Assembly: GCA_041749255.1 (NCBI GenBank)
Contig: JBGTBR010000053.1
Location: 1 to 64,000, forward strand
Source: JABDLO01 sp041749255
GTDB taxonomy: Bacteria; Bacteroidota; Bacteroidia; Chitinophagales; Saprospiraceae
Direction of reading: 5' to 3'
DNA length: 64,000 bases
The translations under genes and the position numbers were made by a program. Under the pieces are notes generated by a model. It had not been told where the DNA came from, did no database searches, and worked only from the letters and a program-made list of their open reading frames with translations. This document shows, one piece after another, positions 1-7,533 of the stretch (position 1 is the stretch's first letter; every line of letters starts with the position of its first letter).

Positions 1-1
1 A

Positions 2-46
2 TATATTGCGAAAAAAAGCATTGAGCCAGATAAAGAAAATGAATGA
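2..46 (+). CDS. possible 3' end of an upstream gene
   Basis: Reading from base 2 there are 14 sense codons (ending in Ile-Glu-Pro-Asp-Lys-Glu-Asn-Glu) before a TGA. The charged tail looks like a protein C-terminus cut by the window edge, but it is too short to be sure. The 170 bases after it hold no gene. Confidence 0.25.
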   Translation, partial: YIAKKSIEPDKENE

Positions 47-179
47 TAAATCCTCTTTGCAAAAGAGAAGATTCAAATGTTCATTGAATATAGATTACCT
101 AACTAAAGTGCTTTTGTGCTAATTTGGTGCGGTTGCCCTAAAAGGAAGTAGCATTACTCCTTTTTCAAATTTTAATCAT

Positions 180-187
180 TATATTTG
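180..187 (+). promoter_or_regulatory. candidate Bacteroidota -7 box (TATATTTG)
   Basis: TATATTTG fits the Bacteroidota -7 consensus TAnnTTTG and lies 29 bases before the first gene of the exosortase locus. I see no clear -33 TTTG/TTG box at the usual distance, so this rests on the -7 element and its position alone. Confidence 0.4.
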
Positions 188-216
188 CCAGTGTTAAAAA
201 CCTAAACTGCATCTAT

Positions 217-438
217 ATGTCAAATGAATCTCCTGAATACAAAAGGATTTTTGGAATGGATTTTCCAATCTATAAAAAACCTTTGATTAAATACACTATA
301 TACATTTATCTGATCCTCGCGTTGATTTTAACGGTATCAGCCTTATTTTTTCAATATGAAATAACAAATGCCGATATACCTGGAGGCATAATCTCCGGCT
401 TTCTTCTGGCCTATCTCATTACAATTTTAACGGATTAA
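217..438 (+). CDS. small two-helix membrane protein of the exosortase locus
   Basis: I do not recognise this 73-residue protein as a named family. Residues 1-24 are polar and likely cytoplasmic. They are followed by two hydrophobic helices at about 25-47 and 53-71, with a short polar turn (Glu-Ile-Thr-Asn-Ala-Asp) between them. The gene ends at 438 and the exosortase GTG start is at 440, so the two are probably translationally coupled. Position and membrane topology suggest an accessory subunit of the exosortase system. That role is inferred from context alone. Confidence 0.6.
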   Translation: MSNESPEYKRIFGMDFPIYKKPLIKYTIYIYLILALILTVSALFFQYEITNADIPGGIISGFLLAYLITILTD

Positions 439-439
439 T

Positions 440-1000
440 GTGGCTAAGAAGAAAAAGAAAGTAGCTCCTCCTAAGCAAAATAAGTGGAAAGACAGGTGGA
501 AAAAAAATAGGACATCCTATATATTTATAGCGGGGATTGTTATTCTTGGGATATTTAGTTTCTGGCTTACCAGCCGGGACTGGTTTGAGTCGTTCGCCCA
601 GCCATTGTTAAATACTTATGCCAGTATTTCCAATGGAATTTTAAATTTATTAGGTCAGAAAACTTCGTCTAGTGGTGAAACCATCTATTCTGGATCGTTT
701 TCGATTCAAATTAAAAAAGGATGTGATGCAATAGCTCCCATGATACTTTATACCCTGGCTATTTTATTCTTCCCTGTGCCTTTCAAGTACAAACCCAAAG
801 GACTTTTAATAGGAATAGTCTTGATTTTTGTTCTTAATATTATTCGTATTGTTACTTTATTCCTGACAGGAAAGTATGTCAGATCTTTATTTGACATTAT
901 GCATACTGATGTTTGGCAAATTATTTTTATCATATTTACATTATATATTTGGCTTGTTTGGCTCAAGCATGTTACTGCAAAAACCAGTCAGTATGCTTAA
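440..1000 (+). CDS. exosortase/archaeosortase family protein
   Basis: Multi-pass membrane cysteine transpeptidase of the exosortase/archaeosortase superfamily (186 aa). These enzymes cut a C-terminal tripartite sorting signal on exported proteins and link the protein to a surface anchor. The expected triad is visible: Cys95 in Lys-Lys-Gly-Cys-Asp-Ala, Arg136 in Asn-Ile-Ile-Arg-Ile, and His155, each beside a hydrophobic helix. The N-terminus is Lys-rich (residues 3-7). The start must be GTG at 440, since no earlier in-frame ATG exists and the next Met lies inside the catalytic region. It is short, like the compact Bacteroidota exosortases, but I cannot assign the subtype (XrtF, XrtH or another) by eye. 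No substrate with a matching C-terminal signal is seen in this window. Confidence 0.85.
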   Translation: MAKKKKKVAPPKQNKWKDRWKKNRTSYIFIAGIVILGIFSFWLTSRDWFESFAQPLLNTYASISNGILNLLGQKTSSSGETIYSGSFSIQIKKGCDAIAPMILYTLAILFFPVPFKYKPKGLLIGIVLIFVLNIIRIVTLFLTGKYVRSLFDIMHTDVWQIIFIIFTLYIWLVWLKHVTAKTSQYA

Positions 1001-1637
1001 AGGCAATAATCTGTTGCGGTTATTTGGTTACTTCCTGGTGGTGTATTTAGGCTTGATTATATTATTCAAATGGAATCCGATGCAGCAGGCTCATAATGTA
1101 TACTATAGTGCTGTTGCTCCAAAGTTTTTCAATGTAATCAATCCCAATTTATACCTGGTATTTATACCTACCGCACCTCCAAACGACGAAGACTGGAATA
1201 CAACCATTCATTTATACAAAAAGGAAAAACATAGAAGGAGTCTATCCAATAAAACGTATAGAAATCAGGTATCAATTGATGGGGTATTTTACCGGAATTT
1301 TTACGAGTTGGCCATTTTACCCACTTTGTTCCTGATATCACTTTTTGTGATTACTCCATTGATTTCATGGAAGAAAAAATTGCTTTACTTCTTTGTATCC
1401 CTCATCATACTCTATTTTTTTCTCACTCTTCATTATAGTCACATTATCGAAAATTTGACTCTGCTTGACGGAAATATCGGTCCCACCTTCTGGCATAAGT
1501 TTGTAGCCGTGTTTGGATTTAGAGGATTAAATGAACCACTTTACATAATAGCTATGGTTTCCTGGGCTGGTTTCTGTTTCAGACCTGAGCTTTTAAAGTA
1601 CATCTTATCAAGTGAAGAGGTACAAGGTAAAGATTAG
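993..1637 (+). CDS. exosortase-associated multi-pass membrane protein
   Basis: A 214-residue membrane protein overlapping the exosortase 3' end by 8 bases. Hydrophobic segments lie near residues 7-25, 102-123, 129-147 and 165-200. Between the first and second is a polar, probably periplasmic stretch of about 75 residues. The open frame extends back to 876, but that would place 39 codons inside the exosortase gene; ATG 993 (or 969) is preferred. Compact exosortases are often followed by a dedicated membrane partner, so this is probably that partner. It is longer than the small XrtF partner I know from flavobacteria. Function is inferred from position only. Confidence 0.65.
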   Translation: MLKGNNLLRLFGYFLVVYLGLIILFKWNPMQQAHNVYYSAVAPKFFNVINPNLYLVFIPTAPPNDEDWNTTIHLYKKEKHRRSLSNKTYRNQVSIDGVFYRNFYELAILPTLFLISLFVITPLISWKKKLLYFFVSLIILYFFLTLHYSHIIENLTLLDGNIGPTFWHKFVAVFGFRGLNEPLYIIAMVSWAGFCFRPELLKYILSSEEVQGKD

Positions 1638-1721
1638 TGGAAAGTGGAAAGTGAAAAGTGGAAAGTGGAATTCTAAGTCTGTGGGTTTAATTGTTGAATC
1701 GTTTAGTGTTTATATGAATAG

Positions 1722-1741
1722 CCTCGGGCTTTAGCCCGGGG
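1722..1741. repeat. palindrome with GGGCT-TT-AGCCC core, copy 1
   Basis: Arms CCTCGGGCT and AGCCCGGGG around TT form a 9-bp stem with one G-T wobble. The same core recurs at 1765-1778 and 6641-6660, so this is a dispersed palindromic repeat rather than a one-off terminator. No poly-T run follows. Confidence 0.7.
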
Positions 1742-1764
1742 ACTTAGTTTTTTAACTCATGATA

Positions 1765-1778
1765 TGGGCTTTAGCCCA
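1765..1778. repeat. palindrome with GGGCT-TT-AGCCC core, copy 2
   Basis: Arms TGGGCT and AGCCCA around TT form a perfect 6-bp stem. It has the same core as the copy 24 bases upstream but different outer arms. Confidence 0.7.
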
Positions 1779-1944
1779 ATACTTTGGATGTGAGATCAGC
1801 ATGTAAAAATTTATTGGGTTAATTTTGAATAATATTAGAAAGTGGAAAGTGGAAAGTGGAAAGTAAAGTAAAAAGTTAAAAGTGGATACTTTAAACTTTA
1901 AACTATTTCTAAAAATAAGATGGAAGCTAACAGACCTCAGACGA

Positions 1945-2730
1945 TTAATACCCAAACCAATGAACCAATATGCCGGCTGAAAAGCGGTGATCAAATGACA
2001 ATTCGTCCAGGCCCATTCCGTATTGAAGGTGAAGCTTGACATCTTTAAACAGCCATAGCCTTAATTCAGGGGATAGTACATATGATAAGTGATTGGAAGA
2101 AGGCATATAAGATTCCATTTTAAGCCTGAAATCCAGGTAATCAGTTACCGCTACTTCCCCATAAATGTGGAAATATGGAATGAATTGTGTTGTACCATCG
2201 GAAATAAAAAAGTTGTGGTTCATTAAAAAGAATATACCTCCTAATGGCACTGATCCCGAAGACAGGATTCCTGCATTAGAACCCAAACCCCAAATATTGT
2301 TCATTTGATTATGGTAAGCTATATCCACATGCCATCCTAAACCTTTTGGCCGTATTGGAGCACTTCCGGTACCCGGTACATTAAACATGGCAGATACAGC
2401 TATATTAGACTGCCCTTCCAATCCGGAATACAAATAAATCTTTACTCCAGCACCGAACGGACTCCAGGATGAATCAGAAATGACTTCAGGAATTCTAAAA
2501 AACTGATATCCCAGACGGGCTTGAAGCTCCACATTCTTGCTTAATCCGTAACAAACGAATAAGTTGGCTTGCGCATCGTAGTTATTATTCAACTTAAAAT
2601 GGTTATAATAAGATTCGGTTTGAATGGAGCCAACAGGAACCAGACGAAAAGAATAAACGTCATTTATTACATGTTGAGACCACAACGTTGTGCTCATTAA
2701 CAGGCCTATCCACCATACTAATCCCTTCAT
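1945..2730 (-). CDS. outer-membrane beta-barrel, transporter-like
   Basis: A 261-residue secreted barrel. A signal peptide is visible at residues 1-19 (hydrophobic Leu/Trp/Ile core ending Trp-Ser-Gln). The open frame continues upstream to 2871, but the extra 47 codons only add a second hydrophobic stretch; ATG 2730 places the signal peptide at the N-terminus. The rest alternates short amphipathic strands with polar turns and ends in an aromatic residue (Gly-Tyr), as outer-membrane barrels do. The pattern suggests the family annotated as transporter or MetA-pathway of phenol degradation, though the substrate is unknown. It is divergent from the symporter gene, with 204 bases between the starts. 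Confidence 0.65.
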   Translation of the reverse strand: MKGLVWWIGLLMSTTLWSQHVINDVYSFRLVPVGSIQTESYYNHFKLNNNYDAQANLFVCYGLSKNVELQARLGYQFFRIPEVISDSSWSPFGAGVKIYLYSGLEGQSNIAVSAMFNVPGTGSAPIRPKGLGWHVDIAYHNQMNNIWGLGSNAGILSSGSVPLGGIFFLMNHNFFISDGTTQFIPYFHIYGEVAVTDYLDFRLKMESYMPSSNHLSYVLSPELRLWLFKDVKLHLQYGMGLDELSFDHRFSAGILVHWFGY

Positions 2731-2934
2731 AATCCATATAGTTTTTGCGAATATAACAAGAAGATGGATTACTATCAATCTGAAGGTAAAATATATGGTC
2801 TTTAACACTCTTTTAAAATAATTAAGCCCTTTAATTAATTTTATTATGATGCGGGTTTTGTCATTTTGCAATAATTTGTATTTTCATTTTATATTTATAT
2901 CAGATCAAAACAAAGTTGTGAAAAACCTATAGAA

Positions 2935-4578
2935 ATGCAACCATTAACCTCCTTCAACCTGTCTAACATTGATCTTTCTATCATCATAATATATTTGATA
3001 TTTGTAGTCCTTTTGGGTCTATATTTTGGCAAAAAACACGAGAACGCAGAAGACTACTTTCTCGCTGGCAGGAGTCTTACCTGGCCTCTTATAGGTTTTT
3101 CATTGTTTGCTTCCAATATGTCGAGCAATTCCCTGGTGGGTTTAGCGGGATCGGGTTATCAGGACGGATTTTCTGTGTATAGCTACGAATGGATGGCTGT
3201 ACTCATTTTGATTATTTTTGCTGTATTTTTTCTACCATTTTATCTGAAAAACAAAATATTCACCATTCCGGAATATTTACAAAACAGGTACAATTATAAA
3301 GTGAGGGCTTATGCGTCAGGCATTGCTATCATTTTAAATATATTGGTAGACATCTCAGCCACATTGTATGCTGGTGGGCTAGTGATAAATATTATTTTTC
3401 CACAATTTGCTTTAACGACCATTATCATAGGTTTGGCTATAATAGCCGGAGTGTATACCATATCCGGAGGCTTGAGTGCTGTGGTATATACCGATGCAGT
3501 GCAAGCGGTCATACTTATTTTTGGATCTGCATTGATCACGGTATTTGCCTATAATGAAATCGGTGGATGGGAACCGGTGTACGCCATTACAGATCCGAGT
3601 CATTTTAAAATTATAAAACCTGTGGATGATGAGACACTGCCATGGCCAGCTCTTTTTACCGGGGTGTTGTTGATAGGATTTTACTTTTGGGGGACGAATC
3701 AGTACATAACCCAAAGGACACTGGCAGCAAAAAATATTAGACAGGGTCAATGGGGAGCTCTTTTTGCAGGAATGCTTAAACTTTCGATATTATTTGTCAT
3801 GATATTTCCAGGTGCTTTTGCCCGTGTCATATATCCATTTGCGGGTTATGATGACAACAACAGCGTAATGGTAACCGCAATGGATGGTACGCTAATGGGA
3901 CTTGACTCCATCTATCCCTCCATGCTTTTTGACTTGTTGCCTACAGGCATACTCGGTATAGTTTTAGCAGGATTAATTGCTGCCATGATGTCGAGTCTTG
4001 ATTCAGGACTCAATTCAGTATCTACCCTTATCACCATGGATTTTTATACCAAAGCTAAACCCAAAGCAGATCAAAAGCAACTGATGGGAATTGGTAGGAT
4101 TATTACAGTTATAGTTATGATCATTGCAGTGGCCTGGGCACCTAAAATAGGAAGTTTTCCTAAACTATGGGATTATTTGCAACAAACCCTGGCGTGGTTT
4201 AGTCCACCCGTCGTAGCCCTATTCGTTATGGGCATTTTTTCAAAACGCACCAATGAAAAAGGAGCAATGGCGTCCGTATTAATAGGTGTACTGATTACAG
4301 CAGTGCTGATAGCAAATGAAACTTCGAACTTTATAGTACTGCCAAATTTCCTATATGTGGCAGGAATACATTTTGCAGTATGTTGCGGGGTATTGTACAT
4401 TACGAGTTTATTTACAGGTCCTCCCCTGGGATCTCAAATTGAATCTACCGTGTGGACTCCGGCAGAATTTAGGAATGAAACCAAATCTTTACGCGATCTG
4501 CCATGGTACAAAAATTACAGATATCAGGCCATAGGCTTGATTATTTGCCTGCTGATCATTTTGTTTTATTACCGATAA
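2935..4578 (+). CDS. sodium:solute symporter (SSS/SLC5 family)
   Basis: A 547-residue inner-membrane Na+-coupled symporter with about 13-14 hydrophobic helices. Family hallmarks include the N-terminal Gly-Lys-Lys-x-x-Asn-Ala-Glu-Asp-Tyr-Phe-Leu-Ala-Gly-Arg segment (about residues 32-46), the following Ser/Asn-rich helix (Phe-Ala-Ser-Asn-Met-Ser-Ser-Asn) and the Ser-Ser-Leu-Asp-Ser-Gly-Leu-Asn-Ser helix break. The resemblance is to SGLT-type sugar or inositol carriers. It leads a same-strand set with an invertase-like glycosidase and a small kinase, which suggests sugar import. The exact substrate cannot be read from sequence. Confidence 0.9.
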   Translation: MQPLTSFNLSNIDLSIIIIYLIFVVLLGLYFGKKHENAEDYFLAGRSLTWPLIGFSLFASNMSSNSLVGLAGSGYQDGFSVYSYEWMAVLILIIFAVFFLPFYLKNKIFTIPEYLQNRYNYKVRAYASGIAIILNILVDISATLYAGGLVINIIFPQFALTTIIIGLAIIAGVYTISGGLSAVVYTDAVQAVILIFGSALITVFAYNEIGGWEPVYAITDPSHFKIIKPVDDETLPWPALFTGVLLIGFYFWGTNQYITQRTLAAKNIRQGQWGALFAGMLKLSILFVMIFPGAFARVIYPFAGYDDNNSVMVTAMDGTLMGLDSIYPSMLFDLLPTGILGIVLAGLIAAMMSSLDSGLNSVSTLITMDFYTKAKPKADQKQLMGIGRIITVIVMIIAVAWAPKIGSFPKLWDYLQQTLAWFSPPVVALFVMGIFSKRTNEKGAMASVLIGVLITAVLIANETSNFIVLPNFLYVAGIHFAVCCGVLYITSLFTGPPLGSQIESTVWTPAEFRNETKSLRDLPWYKNYRYQAIGLIICLLIILFYYR

Positions 4579-4719
4579 TTAAGGGTAGACATCAATGTAC
4601 AAAATGATTACGTGGTGACTGTTCCTTTAAAGATTACATTGATTACAGATCGAAAGTTAATATTGTATAAATAGAATTAAAAAAATGTTTATATTGTATC
4701 ACCTTAATGTTACCATGCG

Positions 4720-5913
4720 ATGGATATTACCGGCAAAGCCAGGGATCTGATCAGGAGTGCTGTTCATAAAAAGGGGATTCTAGCCAGTCCGTCAGAAAGG
4801 GATAACTATAGAAGAATCTGGGCCAGGGATAGTGTCATTGCCGGAATGGCCGGAATATTGACGGCAGATAAGGTGATTGTTACAGGAATGAAAAAATCTC
4901 TGAATACATTGGCAGCACATCAGCACTATTCAGGGTTCATTCCTTCAAATGTAGAAGTCGGAAGAAAAGCCAGAGTGAGTTATGGAACACTGGCAGGGCG
5001 TGTAGATGCTACATTGTGGTATATCGCTGGGGTTTGTCTATATTATAAATACACAGAAGATAAATCGTTTCTCGACAAACACAAACACCATGTCTACAGA
5101 GCGCTGAATACGGTAGAAACCTGGGAATTTAATGGTAAACATCTCATTTATACACCTTTAAGTGGAAATTGGGCAGATGAATATCCACTCCATGGTTACC
5201 TGTTGTACGATAATTGCCTCCGACTTTGGGGTCTAAGACTTTTTAATGATTTGTATCCCAAGAAAGTTGACCCAGAAAAGCTAAAATCGTTAATAAAAAC
5301 CATTCAGGTCAATATGTGGCCTGATGAAAAAAGTAACCACAAAAAATGGATTTACCACAAGAGGCTTTATGATGAAATGAAACAGAAAGAAATGAATCAT
5401 TTCAGAGCGGGGTTTCATCCAGCAAATTATTATAACATTTTCGATACCGCAGGCCATGCTATGGCGGCATTATCCGGAATTGTAGATAAAAAATATATGA
5501 TTCAGATATTGTCATATGTGGAGCACATTCATGCAAAGATTGATTTGGCTCTTTTGCCGGCTTTCTGGCCTGTCATCGAACAAAAAGACCCACTGTGGAT
5601 AGACCTGGAAAATAATTATAATTTTTCTTTCAAAAATAAACCACATCATTTTCATAATGGAGGTATATGGCCAGTGATGATGGGTTTATTTATTTTGGCT
5701 TTCAGAAATCTTAAAGATTCCCCAATACTGGATAGTATGACCCGAAGTTATCTACAGCATTTAAAATCAGATGAATTTGCCTTTTATGAATATATTGATA
5801 GTAAGGAATTTAAATCCGGAGGACAGGAAAATCTTTGTTTTAGTGCCGCAGGTACTATATTTATGTTGGCAGATAAAGAAAATATGCCATTTCTATTACC
5901 AAATGATGTATAA
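4720..5913 (+). CDS. GH100-like alkaline/neutral invertase or related (alpha/alpha)6 glycosidase
   Basis: A 397-residue cytoplasmic protein without a signal peptide. Landmarks fit the (alpha/alpha)6-barrel of GH100 invertases: Arg-Arg-Ile-Trp-Ala-Arg-Asp at 31-37, Gly-Asn-Trp-Ala-Asp-Glu-Tyr at 149-155 (Asp153 a candidate acid), an Asn-Gly-Gly-x-Trp-Pro-Val-Met segment near 317 and a Gly-Gly-Gln-Glu-Asn segment near the end. Known GH100 enzymes hydrolyse sucrose to glucose and fructose. Its position between a sugar-type symporter and a P-loop kinase fits import, cleavage and phosphorylation. It is shorter than plant neutral invertases. A related debranching-type glycosidase is the main alternative. 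Confidence 0.65.
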   Translation: MDITGKARDLIRSAVHKKGILASPSERDNYRRIWARDSVIAGMAGILTADKVIVTGMKKSLNTLAAHQHYSGFIPSNVEVGRKARVSYGTLAGRVDATLWYIAGVCLYYKYTEDKSFLDKHKHHVYRALNTVETWEFNGKHLIYTPLSGNWADEYPLHGYLLYDNCLRLWGLRLFNDLYPKKVDPEKLKSLIKTIQVNMWPDEKSNHKKWIYHKRLYDEMKQKEMNHFRAGFHPANYYNIFDTAGHAMAALSGIVDKKYMIQILSYVEHIHAKIDLALLPAFWPVIEQKDPLWIDLENNYNFSFKNKPHHFHNGGIWPVMMGLFILAFRNLKDSPILDSMTRSYLQHLKSDEFAFYEYIDSKEFKSGGQENLCFSAAGTIFMLADKENMPFLLPNDV

Positions 5914-6551
5914 TGATAGGGGATAAACTCATTCTTCAACCATATCATCTACCTCCTGCACGAGAGATTTTTAACCGTATTGCAGATAAGAAGGAAGACA
6001 AAAGAATGGCCATAACGATTGCAGGAGAATCCGGATCGGGTAAATCCACACTCGCTATAGCTTTGAAAAAAGTGTGTGATGAAAACAATATACCGGCTTT
6101 TATTTTTCATATGGACGATTATTTTTACCTCCCTCCGACTTCTAATCACATCCAAAGACTTGAGGACATTAACCACGTAGGAACACAAGAGGTAAATATG
6201 CAATTGTTACAGTCTCATATCAACCAGTTTCTGGATGGAGAAGAATTCCTTGAAAAGCCACTCGTCCATTACAAGGAAAATGAAATCCGAACAGAATTGG
6301 TCGATTTAAACCAGATTGGCATGATCATCATTGAAGGTACTTACACCACTTTATTGGATAATATTTATTGTAAGATTTTTATGTCAAGAAATTACCGGGA
6401 AACACTGGCAAATCGAATCAATAGAAATAGGGATCCAATAAGCCCTTTTATGGAAGATGTTTTGGAAATTGAACACCAAATCATTAAAAAACACAGGGAG
6501 TTAGCCCACATTTTAGTGGACAATGATTATAAGGTATATGTGAATGAATAA
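5913..6551 (+). CDS. uridine kinase/phosphoribulokinase-family P-loop kinase
   Basis: A 212-residue cytoplasmic kinase. The Walker A motif Gly-Glu-Ser-Gly-Ser-Gly-Lys-Ser-Thr is at 38-46, followed by an Asp-Asp-Tyr-Phe-Tyr motif typical of uridine kinase-like proteins. A lid-type Arg-x-x-Arg-Asp segment (Asn-Arg-Asn-Arg-Asp) is seen near 170. Its ATG overlaps the stop of the preceding glycosidase (TAATG arrangement), so the two are translationally coupled. That coupling suggests the substrate is a product of the symporter/glycosidase pathway, perhaps a sugar, rather than uridine. This is inference; the fold assignment is firm. Confidence 0.8.
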   Translation: MIGDKLILQPYHLPPAREIFNRIADKKEDKRMAITIAGESGSGKSTLAIALKKVCDENNIPAFIFHMDDYFYLPPTSNHIQRLEDINHVGTQEVNMQLLQSHINQFLDGEEFLEKPLVHYKENEIRTELVDLNQIGMIIIEGTYTTLLDNIYCKIFMSRNYRETLANRINRNRDPISPFMEDVLEIEHQIIKKHRELAHILVDNDYKVYVNE

Positions 6552-6612
6552 GTTTGTCTTTCAAATGAAACGCCCATGACGGGCTTGGAGACACAAAAGA
6601 AAATGATTAAAA

Positions 6613-6663
6613 AAGCTCTGAAGGAGCGAAATATAAATAGCCCTGGGCTTTAGCCCAGGGTTA
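6613..6663. repeat. REP-like composite palindrome
   Basis: A minor hairpin (GCTC tgaag GAGC, from 6615) is followed after a short AT spacer by a perfect 9-bp hairpin, arms CCCTGGGCT and AGCCCAGGG around TT (6641-6660). The core matches the two palindromes near 1.7 kb. A small hairpin followed by a larger GC-rich one resembles REP elements mobilised by RAYT (Y1) transposases. No such transposase is in the window. Confidence 0.6.
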
Positions 6664-6793
6664 TGATAAAAAACAGACATTGTTTTGGCGGGATTTTTGC
6701 CCGAAAGACGCAAAAATCGTGACAAAACCACCCACCGAATTAATTTTAAACAAATGAAAAATATGATTTTAAAAGTTTTTTATTTGGAAGTAC

Positions 6794-7483
6794 TCATATG
6801 TATTTTGCAGCCTCCTTTCTTGTCAATGCGGGCAAGTCAGAATTGTCTTTTAAAAATATAGCTACGGCGTCCGGATTGGTTTTGGAATATTGGCGCAAAG
6901 ACCATCCACTGGCTTTTTGAATAAAAAATTCATTGGAATCCTCTAAAAGTAAAATCAAAGAGCTCAAAAGATCAAAGTCAGTCTCCTCTTTATAGAATAA
7001 TTGGAAAAGCAAACAACTTCGCTGTAACCACATATTGCCTGAATCCATCCAGTTTTGGATGGTTTTTTCTTTGACATCTGACTCATTTTTGAATATTTGT
7101 CCAACAAAATGTGAGGAGATCTTGTCCACAGTGTCCCACCAACTCTTCGTGACTATAAGGCGTTCCATCTGCATTAAATGTTCCACTGTTAATTTAGTTT
7201 TGAATTTTTCCAACATATCCATTGCTGCATATTGAAATTCCCTTTCCTCCTGCTCCCAGCAAAGTGGAACAATATTCAAGGTTTCATTAATATCCAAAGG
7301 GCGATGAGTTGCCAATACAGCACTTTGTATTTCTCTCCTTGCTTGTGATTTAATCCCAAAAAAATTAAATCTATTTTTCATATATGCCCTCATCTGGAAT
7401 GCATCTGTTGGGTGAGCCTTTTGCATAAAAGCCTTTTTGAGGTCATTCAGGATAACCACGGATATTGGATTGTTCACAACCAT
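6794..7483 (-). CDS. DNA alkylation repair protein, AlkD-like
   Basis: A 229-residue all-helical HEAT-repeat protein of the AlkD family. Known members remove bulky or cationic alkylated bases without flipping them. The family signature Trp-Trp-Asp-Thr-Val-Asp is at 115-120, with Asp117 the likely counterpart of the AlkD catalytic Asp. It is followed by the typical Asn-Met-Trp-Leu-Gln-Arg-Ser segment near 150. Length is normal for the family. It is transcribed in the same direction as the AraC regulator upstream (50-base gap) but has no obvious functional link to it. Confidence 0.85.
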   Translation of the reverse strand: MVVNNPISVVILNDLKKAFMQKAHPTDAFQMRAYMKNRFNFFGIKSQARREIQSAVLATHRPLDINETLNIVPLCWEQEEREFQYAAMDMLEKFKTKLTVEHLMQMERLIVTKSWWDTVDKISSHFVGQIFKNESDVKEKTIQNWMDSGNMWLQRSCLLFQLFYKEETDFDLLSSLILLLEDSNEFFIQKASGWSLRQYSKTNPDAVAIFLKDNSDLPALTRKEAAKYI

Positions 7484-7533
7484 GATGATAAAGAGTTGAT
7501 GTTGTTAAGTTTGCAAGGTATCTAATATATATA

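Larger units (their letters stand above)
1637..1866. repeat. two GTGGAAA heptamer tracts
   Basis: The unit GTGGAAA, with some variants, is repeated in tandem at 1637-1670 and again at about 1838-1866. The two tracts flank two GGGCTTTAGCCC palindromes. The 307-base gap between the exosortase locus and the barrel gene (1638-1944) holds only these repeats and no coding potential. Confidence 0.7.

Noticed and set aside
1637..1866. Tandem GTGGAAA units as a possible CRISPR array
   Set aside because: Units are 7 bases with no spacers of constant length and no cas gene nearby.
1752..2042. 96-codon minus-strand frame past the barrel gene
   Set aside because: It runs through the repeat spacer and overlaps the barrel 3' end in another frame; low-complexity Phe/Leu composition.
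3412..3750. 112-codon minus-strand frame inside the symporter gene
   Set aside because: Opposite to conserved transmembrane helices of the SSS protein; Cys/His-rich composition typical of antisense shadows.
4591..4643. ATCAATGTA/TACATTGAT inverted repeat between the symporter and glycosidase genes
   Set aside because: Nine-base arms 35 bases apart in AT-rich DNA with no promoter element alongside; could be chance.
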